Program-made: the position numbers and the translations under genes
The notes under the pieces: model-generated
Seen by the model: the letters and a program-made list of their open reading frames with translations, nothing else
Database searches by the model: none
Told to the model about the DNA's origin: nothing
Shown: piece by piece, positions 38,101-42,619 of the stretch
Position numbering within the stretch: position 1 is the stretch's first letter
Layout: every line of letters starts with the position of its first letter
Assembly (NCBI GenBank): GCA_905221605.1
Contig: CAJNDS010002282.1
Span: forward strand, 362,501-420,000
Direction: 5' to 3'
Length of the DNA stretch: 57,500 nucleotides
DNA from: Symbiodinium natans
Taxonomy: Eukaryota > Sar > Dinophyceae > Suessiales > Symbiodiniaceae

Positions 38101-40966
38101 AACTGACAGGAAGCCCTGAAAGTGAGTTTCGTTCTCTGGCCAAGTGAGCTTCGGCGTGGGGGGGGCTTCTTGCAAAACCTGGAGACTCTTCACGCCCTGA
38201 ATCTGTGAGAGGGCCCTTCGGCCCAGACCGTCCCCTGCGCAAAACCTGAGGGGGGGGTCCTTTGCCTTCTGCCCCCAAGTGACCTCCGAAGTCAAGGGAC
38301 ACCTTTGGCACCCCCTCAAAGTAGCAAATGTCCCAGGCAGTGCTCGACGTGCTGCCTTTTGGCCCCAGATGATTTCCGACTTCGTAGTGTCCCAATCAGC
38401 CACTGTTCCCAAGTGACCCCCCCAAGAAATCGCCAACAGCTCGCCTCAAGTTCGGCAAGAGTTCACGACTCACAAATGTCCCAAGCATTCGCAGTGTTTT
38501 GTCTTAGTGTGCTCTGAACATATTTGATGCGTGAAATTTGAATGGCTGGCTTGGCTTTGGCTGGCTCCGGTTTGGTTTCGTGATGAGTATTGTTTGGGTG
38601 GCCTCGGGGAGGGCATGTCTTCACACTTTTGCGTTCAGCTGACCAATGCTACACCCTAAACCCTAAACCCTAAACCCTAAACCCTAAACCCTAAACCCTA
38701 AACCCTAAACCCTAAACCCTAAACCCTAAACCCTAAACCCTAAACCCTAAACCCTAAACCTAAACCCTAAACCCTAAACCCTAAACACTAAACCCTAAAC
38801 CTACTTTCTTGCAATTTTTGGAGGGTTCTTCAGCCATGAGTAGAAAAGCTGCAGGATCGGCTAGGATTTTCGTACTTGGAGGCCCGGAGTACTTGCCACC
38901 TGCATGGTCACCTCTACTACACTTAGGGTTTAGGGTTTAGGGTTTAGGGTTCAGGGTTCAGGGTTCAGGGTTTGGCCTTCAGATCCTACACCGAAAACCG
39001 AATTCTAAGGCTTCGGACCTCCAAGTAGCGCGTGGATCCGATCACAAAAATCGGTAGGGAAGCCGATGCGCCAGCACGACCGCTGCGTCTCACCAAGCTA
39101 TGGGCATTGCAGTCACTCAAAACCCTACCTGAGTAGTTCGGAAGCATCGTCCTACATCCGTGAGGTCTTCCTGGCGATGGCCCCTGCCGTTTCTTTCCTC
39201 CCTTTTGCAAAGCCGCGTGGCTTATGCATGGGGTTCCGCTCGTTGCGCGAACGTTGCACACGGATTATCGTTGGATAGCCCCTAGGGGGGCTTTGCAAAC
39301 AATGAAGGCTTGTGTTGTGGCTGCACCAATTCGCAGCCTTACATCATAATGTTGAGGTCCTTTTCAGAATCCCCCGCCCCCCCCACCCTCCCCCAAGTTT
39401 TGTTCTGGCGCTGGGCACCCGACACCCTAAACCCTAAACCCTAAACTCTAGACCCTAAACCCCAAATCCCAAATCCCAAACCCCAAACCCTAAACCCGAA
39501 ACCCTAAACCCTGAAACCCTAAACCCTAAGCTTTCACTGTTAACATACACTTTTTCACTTGGCCCAAAGTGGGAAATCAGATCCAGCACAATTTAGGGTT
39601 TAGGGTTTCGGGTTTATGGTTTCGCAAACTTTTTGGCCCAAATCCCGCCTGAACATGTTTTCATACATCCAAAAGCTTCTCAACCTTAAGCCCGAAAGCT
39701 TAAGAGAGAGCGAGAGTGGGCTTCACCTAAACCCAAAACCCTAAACCCTAAACCCTAAACCCTAAACCCCAAACCGCGAAAGTGCACAGCCCGACCCGCA
39801 AGTCCTGCACCTCAAGCCTTAGCCCCCTGAGCCCTGACTCCCAAACCCGAAGCACCTAAACCCTGAACCGTCTTAAGCCCCTCAGACCCTCAGACCCTTC
39901 AACCGTCTTAAGCCCTTAAAACCCTTAAAGCCCTTAAAGCCCTCAAAGCCCTTAAAGCCCTTAAAGCCCTTAAAGCCCTTAAAGCCCTTAAAACCCTTAA
40001 AGCCCTTAAGGCCCTTAAAGCCCTTTTAGCACTTAAAGCCCTTAAAGCCCTTCAGCCGCCTTAAACCATAATCTCTTCACTGCGGGCGGCGTCCTTTCAC
40101 ATCCGCCACAGCTTCCGTACCAGAAAGCCCCTGAAACCCTTAAGGCTTAGGCATTGTAGGGTTTAGGTTTAAGGTTTCGGGTTTAAGATTTAGGCTTTCG
40201 GGAGCAGAGCTTTGGGCTGTAGGGTTTTGAGGGTTTGGGAGTTTTAGAGGGTGTTGAAAGCCCATGCGATGATGAGGTTTTGGATTTCTAGGATGCCCAG
40301 TGGTACCCTTATTCCCTTTTTTGGGGGGTTTAGGTTCCCTTATAAACCCCTTTTAAGCAAAAAAGGGCACCCTTTTTATTCCTAGGATACTGGGCAACCT
40401 AGATTTAGGGTTTTGGGGCTTGCGGGGTTTAGGGTTTGGGGTTTAGGGTTTAGGGTTTAGGGTTTAGAGTTCAGGGTTTGTAGGGTCTAGGCCGAGTGTT
40501 GCGCCACAGGGCTTGCAGGGTTCTAGGGTTCGTAGGGTGTTGGAGTTTTAAGGTTTTGGGCGTTTGGGTTTGTCAGGCTTTCAGGTTAAGGCTCCCTAAA
40601 CCCTAAACCCTAAACCCTAAACCCTAAACCCTAAACCCTAAACCCTAAACCCTAAACCCTAAGCCCTAAACCCTAAGCCCTAAACCCTAAAACTGTATAT
40701 CAAGCCATCAGACCGCCATGTGCTTGTTCCGTGTGCAGGAGCCTCCTGGCAGTTTCTCGCCCCAATGCTGACCGAAACTATTCGGGTTTAGGTTTCAGGG
40801 TTTAGGGTTTGAAGTTACTATCCTGCTGCTAGAGGGTTCAAGTGACAAGTACAATCGGATGGACACATAAGGGTTGTTCATAGTAGTTCTTTCTTCACCC
40901 GCGACATCATACCACTCACATGCGCTCTTTCTTCTCCACTTTGTCTTTTGCTTCTCGCTTTTTTTG

Positions 40967-41049
<83 letters not shown>

Positions 41050-42407
41050 GCTCCGGCTCTCTCTCTCGCTCTCTCTCTATCTCTGTCTATCTCTCTCTCT
41101 CTCTCGCTCTGTCTCTCTCTCTCTCTCGCTCTGTCTCTCTCTGACTCCCTCTCTGACTCTCTCTCTGACTCTCTCTCTGACTCTCTCTCTCTCTCTGACT
41201 CTGTCTCTCTCTCTCTCTCTGTCTTACATTTTCGACCAAGCTCTAATGTGGGCTGCTCCGGTTCTTCCTTCAACAATGCGCTGCAGCGTGTCTTCCTGGG
41301 CTGCGAAGATTCGGGGCTCTTTGGGGACCACCTGCCGAGAGGCTCGCTTGTTTAGCCCAGAAGAGCTCGGCCTTCTGCAAAAGCAGACGAGGCTGAGAGC
41401 TTTTTCGGCAGTTGCAGCTTAAAAAGTCGCTTTCGAGTTCACCCCCCCCTTCAGCTCGAAACGCACATGGCTTCACCCGAACCCCAACATAAAGGCCCAA
41501 GTGACCCCTTAACGTCGATTTGTTTGGGCCTGTTCTTTGAGTAGGACCGTGCTCTGTAACACCACCCAGGGTCCAAGCCTTACCGCCCTGCCCCCCGGCC
41601 CGCTCAAACGAAGGCTTAAACCCTAACCCCATGCATAAAGAGCAGAAGAACGATGAACTCCCCAAACCCATAAACTTCCGATCCCATGCCGGGAGGTGGG
41701 TACCCCTTCTCCCTCAGGAGAAGGACCTCCCAAACCCTAAACCCCAACTCCTCCGGCTCAAGCCGCCGACCCCGCAGGAGAACAAGTTTAAGGTTTGGGG
41801 CTTGGTGGATTGGGTTTGCGGTTCGGGTCTGGGTGGGGGGTTGGGGGGGGGGGTGGGGCCAGCCTGGCGAGAAGCTGTCTGGTTCGCAATGGGAGCGGGG
41901 GGGGGGGGGGGGGGAGGGTAGGGGGGGGTGGGGGGGGGGTGGGGCTGTGCGAAACCGCCTATGGTCCATGAGTTTACGCGGTGTGGGTGGCCTGTTCCTC
42001 CACGGAAAAGCTGCCGGGGTACCCCCGGGGGTAAGGAGGGAAAGAAGGAGGTTTTCACCCCCAGAAACCCATCCAACACGCCGCCAGGGTCGGCGGACCC
42101 CAAACCCCAAACCCCAAACCCCAAACCCCAAACCCGAAACCCTAAACCCTAAACCCCAAACCCTAAACCCTAAACCCTAGACCCTAGACCCACCTTGCGT
42201 GTGCAGGAGATGAAGCTCAAGGAGCTGAAGAACGGCCGCCTGGCCATGCTTGCCTTTGGAGGCGCCATCACCCAGGCCTGGCACCCTCCCAAACCCTAAA
42301 CCCTAAACCCTAAACCCTAAACCCTAAACCCTAAACCCTAAACCCTAAACCCTAAACCCTAAACCCTAAACCCTAAACCCTAAACCCTAAACCGTAAACC
42401 CTAAACC

Positions 42408-42495
<88 letters not shown>

Positions 42496-42604
42496 ACCCT
42501 AAACCCCCAAACCCCAAACTCGGAAGGCAACACTGACGGGCAACGGCTTCCCATGGCTCTATGCCCAGAAGGACGCACGCGCGCCACAGTGCGGAGGGCC
42601 TTGA
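3287..42604 (+). CDS. LHC gene 1: chlorophyll a/c-type light-harvesting antenna protein, 12+ exons
   Basis: Thylakoid antenna protein that binds chlorophyll and carotenoid and passes energy to the photosystems. Exons: about 3287-3367, 4134-4177, 5150-5171, 6567-6574, 8379-8446, 9885-9931, 15114-15155, 16966-17013, 18013-18058, 18691-18743, 42207-42275 and 42527-42604 (stop TGA). All phases match, giving about 201 residues from the first exon seen. LHC landmarks occur in order: [31 protein letters not shown] (helix 1), SVVEAHN, the helix 2 segment [35 protein letters not shown] (helix 3), and [10 protein letters not shown] near the C-terminus. The start Met and plastid leader are not found; they should lie upstream of 3287. 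All eleven introns have a GC donor and an AG acceptor. Introns 9932-15113 and 18744-42206 contain other genes. The family call is very firm; the join over the 23.5-kb intron rests on phase and sequence logic. Confidence 0.85.
4522..4660. mobile_element. MITE-like element, CTTGGAGGTTCA family, copy 1
   Basis: The left end CTTGGAGGCTCATGGTACT pairs with the right end AAGTACCCTGAACCTCCAAG. The interior holds TTGTACTTATAACCC and AAGGGGGCTTATAGGTGGG. Relatives lie at about 15270-15450 (degenerate), within 29379-29752, at 36743-36885 and at 52670-52786. It lies in LHC 1 intron 2. Confidence 0.75.
5262..5385. repeat. 8-bp tandem repeat AGCCCTAT
   Basis: About fifteen units of AGCCCTAT with rare substitutions (CCTGTAG, CCTACAG). 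It looks like a telomere heptamer variant with an added base, expanded locally. It lies in LHC 1 intron 3. Confidence 0.85.
6567..6574 (+). other. 8-nt microexon of LHC gene 1
   Basis: GCGGAGTT sits between CCCCCTTTGCAG and a GC donor (GCGGCT). It joins exon 5150-5171 (ending RE at a codon boundary) to exon 8379-8446 (starting with one base then KHGRIAM), producing RE-AEL-KHGR, the invariant helix 1 entry of LHC proteins. Without it the Ala-Glu-Leu would be missing and the phases would not fit. An alternative frame after the same acceptor is open to 6685, but it has no recognisable sequence. Confidence 0.7.
6806..7140. mobile_element. GTAGCCCAG-family inverted-repeat sequence with telomeric core
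   Basis: The left end CTTGGTAGCCCAGTGGTACC is at about 6812. Two possible right ends follow: GGTTACTGGGCTACTAAG at about 6963-6980 and TTGCTGGGCTACCAAG at about 7125-7140. CCCTAAA and CCCTGAA repeats fill the interior. Other copies are at 19722-19915, 26344-26451, 40288-40402 and a right-half remnant near 44800-44850. The pairing of ends here is uncertain. Confidence 0.55.
7250..7847. mobile_element. 598-bp TIR element inserted in a telomere-like tract
   Basis: A 19-bp perfect terminal inverted repeat: ATGTTGCACCCGGTTTAGT at 7250-7268 and its exact complement at 7829-7847. Both outer flanks are TTTAGGG repeats. The interior is GC-rich on the left and AT-richer on the right. It has internal repeats: two AAGCCGG(A/G)CCTT blocks, GGCCCGGAGGCTCC and GGCCTGGAGGCTCC, and three CTTTTAAATTCATAT-like blocks. 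The small open frames do not resemble a transposase, so it is probably non-autonomous. A target-site duplication is not clear because the flanks are repeats. Confidence 0.8.
9262..9850. repeat. 590-bp array of 8-bp CCCCTCAA units
   Basis: A long array of CCCCTCAA with seven-base CCCTCAA variants mixed in. The open frame across it (Pro-Leu-Asn-Pro-Ser-Thr repeats) comes from the repeat and is not evidence for a gene. It ends in CCCTAAA units just before the acceptor of LHC 1 exon 9885-9931, where it could act as a very long pyrimidine-rich tract. Confidence 0.9.
9990..11385. other. Non-coding: telomeric tracts and microsatellites
   Basis: The stretch holds TTTAGGG/CTTAGGG tracts (9996-10062, 10515-10650) and CCCTAAA tracts (10742-10810, 10955-11060, 11196-11285). 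At 10285-10385 an AT-rich microsatellite run (TA, ACATATA, ATT units) ends in a T run and a G run. At 10700-10740 CTAACAGTCCTTAGTAGGGATT resembles 3896-3925. No exon was recognised. Confidence 0.6.
11389..13687 (+). CDS. FNIP/leucine-rich-repeat protein with ubiquitin-like N-terminus
   Basis: Two exons, 11389-11441 (ATG start) and 11587-13687 (stop TAA), give 717 residues. The 145-bp intron has GTAGGC at its donor, CCTAG at its acceptor and a CCCTAAA tract inside. The N-terminus ([11 protein letters not shown], then [12 protein letters not shown] and [15 protein letters not shown]) has the spacing of a ubiquitin-like fold. A linker with a KFGAGC motif follows. Then come 27 repeats of about 22 residues, consensus QTLTFG[16 protein letters not shown], which match the FNIP type of leucine-rich repeat and should form a solenoid binding surface. 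Repeats 16, 17, 19, 20 and 21 carry a 2-residue insertion (GSE, DSE or DSA); repeat 17 lacks the QSLEG part. The nucleotide repeats are highly uniform, suggesting recent expansion or conversion. It lies wholly within LHC 1 intron 9932-15113. Confidence 0.87.
13690..15110. other. Non-coding: MITE, telomeric tracts, possible small exon
   Basis: After the FNIP gene come short intron-like blocks. At 14274-14400 the GGGAACCTTAGGGAAG block repeats one at 8641-8720. The island 14045-14165, with CCCTAAA on the left and TTTAGGG on the right, is open in one frame to a stop but is not recognisable. The 14753-14962 minus-strand open frame has no domain features. Telomeric tracts lie at 13912-14040, 14160-14275 and 14980-15030. 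Confidence 0.5.
14452..14531. mobile_element. 80-bp inverted-repeat element
   Basis: AGTAGGGAATGAGGGAATGA at the left pairs with CCTCATTCCCTACT at the right, with a short AT-richer centre (TAATCCCTTAAGGGGTA). It is a compact hairpin-forming MITE or introner relic. The fragment GGTAATGAGGGAATG at 1458-1472 resembles its end. Confidence 0.65.
15900..15928. repeat. Poly-C run
   Basis: An almost pure C run of about 25 bases in LHC 1 intron 15156-16965. Similar C or G runs occur near 4281-4320, 19404-19418, 21370-21405, 41895-41940 and 47567-47590. Confidence 0.8.
17150..17287 (+). other. Possible exon, unrecognised
   Basis: A 138-bp island between a CCCTAAA tract (left) and a TTTAGGG tract (right) is open throughout in one frame, including [19 protein letters not shown]. 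It lies in LHC 1 intron 17014-18012 and does not fit LHC sequence. It could be an exon of another gene or spacer that is open by chance. Confidence 0.35.
19671..19964 (+). CDS. N-terminal exons of a secreted or plastid-targeted protein
   Basis: ATG at 19671 starts [16 protein letters not shown], a typical signal peptide: positive start, hydrophobic core, small residues. A GTAGCCCAG-family element interrupts it. GCTG occurs before (19719-19722) and after (19916-19919) the insert, and splicing GC...GAG at that duplication restores [17 protein letters not shown]. An A-rich leader precedes the ATG. The rest of the protein is not identified. Exon-like islands at about 21840-21930 (contains [17 protein letters not shown]) and 22222-22325 (contains [19 protein letters not shown]) may continue it, or all may be the 5' part of the ferredoxin-reductase gene. 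Confidence 0.5.
19723..19915 (+). mobile_element. GTAGCCCAG-family introner with CCCTAAA core
   Basis: The left end CATGGTAGCCCAGTGGTACC pairs with the right end GTGCCC...GGTTGCCGGGCTACTGAG. A CCCTAAA tract fills the middle. The 4-bp GCTG duplication flanks it. The GC of the left copy would be the donor and the GAG at the right end the acceptor. Confidence 0.65.
20060..21830. other. Non-coding: introner-like blocks, telomeric tracts, G/C element
   Basis: At 20065-20150 there is an introner-like block (AGGCCTTCCCTTACAACTGGG ... TTTTGAGGGCCACTCC). At 20320-20410 there is a CCTAGGG/CTTAGGG variant tract. At 20982-21065 a short open frame ([20 protein letters not shown]) ends in a stop. CCCTAAA tracts run from 21485 to 21820. 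No exon could be assigned to a family. Confidence 0.5.
21241..21484. mobile_element. G-run/C-run element, copy 1
   Basis: A G-rich block with T interruptions (21241-21320), a middle with TGTGGGTGGCGGTCCTCCACG, a C run of about 36 bases, then a conserved right end (GTAAGGAGG...CATCCAACACGCC...GGGTCGGCGGACC). The same order occurs at 41822-42097. CCCTAAA-type sequence flanks both copies on the right. The G and C runs could pair or form quadruplex structures. Confidence 0.65.
22737..26959 (+). CDS. Fusion of thioredoxin-like [2Fe-2S] ferredoxin and cytochrome-b5-reductase-like flavoprotein
   Basis: Exons, all in matching phase: possible 22737-22808, then 23053-23671, 23789-23870, 24546-24609, 24751-24809, 25477-26125, 26230-26326, 26565-26685 and 26894-26959 (stop TAG); about 580 residues without the first. 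Domain 1 has CX4C (CQAGSC) and CX3C (CLGAC), the four-Cys pattern of thioredoxin-fold ferredoxins. An alpha-helical region follows ([18 protein letters not shown]). Domain 2 has the FAD motif RDYTPVS (25741-25761), the NAD(P) motif [10 protein letters not shown] (a GGTGI variant with Ala first), LLLTEPQAG, and the C-terminal [11 protein letters not shown]. Such a protein would carry electrons from NAD(P)H through FAD to the iron-sulphur centre. Donors are mixed: GT, GC and GA. The reductase identity is strong. That both halves are one gene rests on phase and shared strand; the N-terminus is uncertain. Confidence 0.75.
23672..23788 (+). mobile_element. Intron flanked by a 19-bp direct repeat
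   Basis: The 19 bases beginning GAACCTCGAAG lie at 23651-23669 and again at 23789-23807. The insert ends in TATCCCAACCATGG, shared with 2530-2630. GT...AG splicing (GTAACA...TTTAG) keeps the frame but makes the peptide NLEVIM appear twice. Splicing across the repeat would remove the duplication. Confidence 0.6.
23971..24304. mobile_element. Mosaic element with inverted 21-bp-type array, copy 1
   Basis: The left end (AACCTCTCTTTCATATATAA) and right end (ATGTTGTGGGATTCTTTGG ... CTTGACTAGTGAATGCTTGG) match 51722-52245. Between them are units of TTACTGGGCAAGGTCATTTT in sense, then antisense, then sense orientation, with TCGGTCCAAAAAACCGACC at one turn. The transcript would fold into a strong hairpin. 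It lies in the ferredoxin-reductase intron 23871-24545, beside a long CCCTAAA tract (24307-24530). Confidence 0.75.
25024..25268. repeat. 10-bp minisatellite GTGTGGTGGA / GTGTGGGGGA
   Basis: About 24 units of a 10-bp repeat. The first half is mainly GTGTGGTGGA and the second half GTGTGGGGGA, a sharp switch in variant. It lies in the intron 24810-25476 of the ferredoxin-reductase gene. Open frames across it are repeat artefacts. Confidence 0.9.
26126..26229 (+). mobile_element. Introner with GC donor in the reductase domain
   Basis: The left end CTTAGTAGCTGAG pairs with the right end CTCAGCATCTAAG. GGC flanks both sides. Splicing at GCTTAG...CTAAG joins the frame between WCSS and [11 protein letters not shown]. 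Confidence 0.7.
26327..26564 (+). mobile_element. Nested introner: GTAGCCCAG-family element inside a second element
   Basis: The outer element has ends CCTTGGCTTTCTTCTG and CAGAAGTCAGCCAAGG and matches 1084-1205. Within its left end sits a GTAGCCCAG-family element (26344-26451) with a CTTC duplication on both sides. The whole is spliced as one intron with GA donor (GAGCCT) and AG acceptor (CCAAG), keeping frame between TCLT and [12 protein letters not shown]. Confidence 0.65.
26686..26893 (+). mobile_element. Introner with GC donor and (TA)n core, last reductase intron
   Basis: The right end AAAGGCCAACCCAG and left end GAGGCTGGTTTTTGG are related to kinase intron 57-161, as are two TGGGTTCATAAGGG(A/G)CCCTATA blocks. 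A (TA)n run lies at 26830-26860. GCG flanks both sides. Splicing gives [14 protein letters not shown] and then the stop. Confidence 0.75.
26960..28400. other. Mostly non-coding gap between reductase and Vps62-like gene
   Basis: The gap holds TTTAGGG tracts (26976-27005, 27474-27530, 27718-27770, 28010-28060). The islands 27585-27690 and 27785-27880 are open in places (for example [19 protein letters not shown]) but not assignable. At 28270-28345 a short open island includes [12 protein letters not shown]. The minus-strand open frame at 26992-27270 shows no known features. Islands here could be 5' exons of the next gene. Confidence 0.45.
28990..35735 (+). CDS. Vps62-family (DUF946-like) protein, exons spread over about 6.7 kb
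   Basis: Recognisable exons in order: about 28990-29124 ([13 protein letters not shown], then [13 protein letters not shown]; the family has a similar HxGDWExV motif), 29860-about 29930 ([14 protein letters not shown]), 32277-32330 (EHPVVYVGR), 32964-33001 ([13 protein letters not shown]), 33864-about 33900 ([12 protein letters not shown]), possible 34616-34700 ([14 protein letters not shown]) and possible 35608-35730 ([17 protein letters not shown]). The core HPVVYVG...DSHGSYH is typical of the family. Several introns fit GA donors: 29125, 32331 and 33002. An exon at 28414-28490 ([18 protein letters not shown]) may precede it. The exon between 29930 and 32277 and the ends are not resolved. 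The family's molecular role is poorly defined; the name comes from vacuolar sorting in yeast. It lies within LHC 1 intron 18744-42206. Confidence 0.65.
29379..29752. repeat. 374-bp palindrome with 122-bp arms
   Basis: The left arm 29379-29500 and right arm 29631-29752 are essentially perfect reverse complements. The inner parts of the arms are the CTTGGAGGTTCATGGTACTT ends of the MITE family; the outer parts include AAAACATGATGCAACTACCC and telomere-like CCCTAAA pieces. The 130-bp loop has five tandem TGTACTTATAAC units (29513-29572). It lies between the first two clear Vps62-like exons. Confidence 0.9.
30770..31165. repeat. 9-bp array CCCTCTAAA
   Basis: More than 40 units of CCCTCTAAA with one short break near 31000. 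The long open frames on both strands (Lys-Pro-Ser repeats and Gly-Phe-Arg repeats) come from the 9-bp period. A CCCTAGA array follows at 31185-31270. Confidence 0.95.
31324..31765. repeat. Duplicated exon-like island after CCCTAAA tracts
   Basis: The string AACCGCAAAGCCCGAGACCT, followed by CAACGCC, occurs at about 31322 and again at about 31664, each after a CCCTAAA tract. Within the first island, AGCTACAGTGCAGG occurs at 31350 and again near 31460. Frames are open (for example [19 protein letters not shown]; the second gives [19 protein letters not shown] then a stop). The family is not recognised; it may be a duplicated exon of the surrounding gene or of a nested one. Confidence 0.5.
32790..32902. 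mobile_element. Short relative of the 32-bp array element
   Basis: TCTATCACATATATATATAT..., then TTTAAACCTTCGG and three degenerate units of TTCGGGCGATTTCGGCCAAACTG. The left edge and unit layout match 43376-43990, where the array is longer. Confidence 0.65.
33829..33856. repeat. (GA)n microsatellite
   Basis: About 13 GA units directly before the acceptor of the Vps62-like exon that starts at 33864, in place of the usual CCCTAAA tract next to the exon. Confidence 0.85.
34855..35400. other. AT-rich island of different base composition
   Basis: About 550 bases with few G/C runs and no telomere-like units, unlike everything around it. No long open frame, tRNA or recognisable organelle gene was seen; the minus-strand frame at 35192-35392 has no known motif. 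The edges are GGCCTTTGAACCGTTTGTTG (left, with a TTTGAACCGTT repeat) and a G-run (right). It could be a young insertion, an organelle or viral fragment, or an AT-rich intron spacer. Confidence 0.55.
35740..36735. other. Islands between telomeric tracts, no assigned gene
   Basis: The island 35800-35965 is open in parts and ends near CTGTAAGTTC, a possible donor. The block 36000-36110 holds a TACCC...GGGTACCC hairpin-like intron sequence. The island 36386-36560, between CCCTAAA and TTTAGGG tracts, is open in more than one frame. None resembles a known family. Confidence 0.4.
36743..36885. mobile_element. MITE-like element, CTTGGAGGTTCA family, copy 4
   Basis: The left end CCTGGAGGGTTCAGGGTACTT pairs with the right end CTGAACCTCCAAGG. 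The interior has GTTATAACCCACATAA and GGGTTATGATTGG. It lies just before the exon-like island 36886-36957. Confidence 0.7.
36886..36957 (+). other. Probable exon of an unrecognised gene
   Basis: An open island reading [23 protein letters not shown] (in parts: [20 protein letters not shown]) ends exactly at GTGAGC, a good donor. It follows the MITE at 36743-36885. The acidic, aromatic composition suggests a helix; no family was recognised. Confidence 0.45.
37660..38345. repeat. GGCCCT array and two-copy long duplication
   Basis: 37705-37830 is a (CCCTGG)n-type 6-bp array. A block of about 215-295 bases then occurs twice: 37832-38046 and 38047-38342. Shared parts are GGGGGGCC...AAACCCTT, GCCAAA(G/A)AAGGCCCTG, TTCGGCCCAGACCGTCCCC, TGACCTCCGAA and GCAAATGTCCCAGGCAGTGC. 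The second copy has about 80 extra bases. No coding call is made. Confidence 0.7.
38350..40290. other. Non-coding, with variant telomeric arrays and one possible exon
   Basis: CCCTAAA tract 38650-38800. Island 38860-38925 is open (contains [19 protein letters not shown]) between CCCTAAA and TTTAGGG, so it may be an exon. The minus-strand frame 38986-39261 has no recognisable domain. At 39905-40060 there is a 9-bp CCCTTAAAG array. No gene was assembled. Confidence 0.5.
40288..40402. mobile_element. GTAGCCCAG-family element, complete copy
   Basis: A 115-bp element with ends CTAGGATGCCCAGTGGTACC and GGATACTGGGCAACCTAG. ATTT flanks both sides (40284-40287 and 40403-40406), a clean 4-bp target-site duplication. 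The interior is TTTTTGG...GGTTCCCTTATAA...AAAAAAGGGCACCC. Confidence 0.8.
40968..41225. repeat. (CT)n microsatellite with variants
   Basis: A long CT-rich run with CTCTCG, CTCTGT and CTCTGACT variants. Open frames through it are artefacts. After it, 41226-41420 is open in two frames, one ending [20 protein letters not shown] before TAA. That could be a last exon, with the CT run as pyrimidine tract, but no family is recognised. Confidence 0.85.
41822..42097. mobile_element. G-run/C-run element, copy 2
   Basis: G runs with T interruptions (41822-41945), the middle GTGTGGGTGGCCTGTTCCTCCACG and the right end GTAAGGAGGG...CATCCAACACGCC...GGTCGGCGGACC. It is the same layout as 21241-21484 but without the long C run. 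Confidence 0.6.
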
Positions 42605-42619
42605 GGGTTTCAATTGACA

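Noticed and set aside
38986-39261. Minus-strand 91-residue open frame
   Set aside because: No recognisable motif, low-complexity basic composition, no splice or start context; left as unassigned sequence.
40874-41276. Leu/Ser-rich and Arg/Glu-rich open frames
   Set aside because: Translations of the (CT)n microsatellite.
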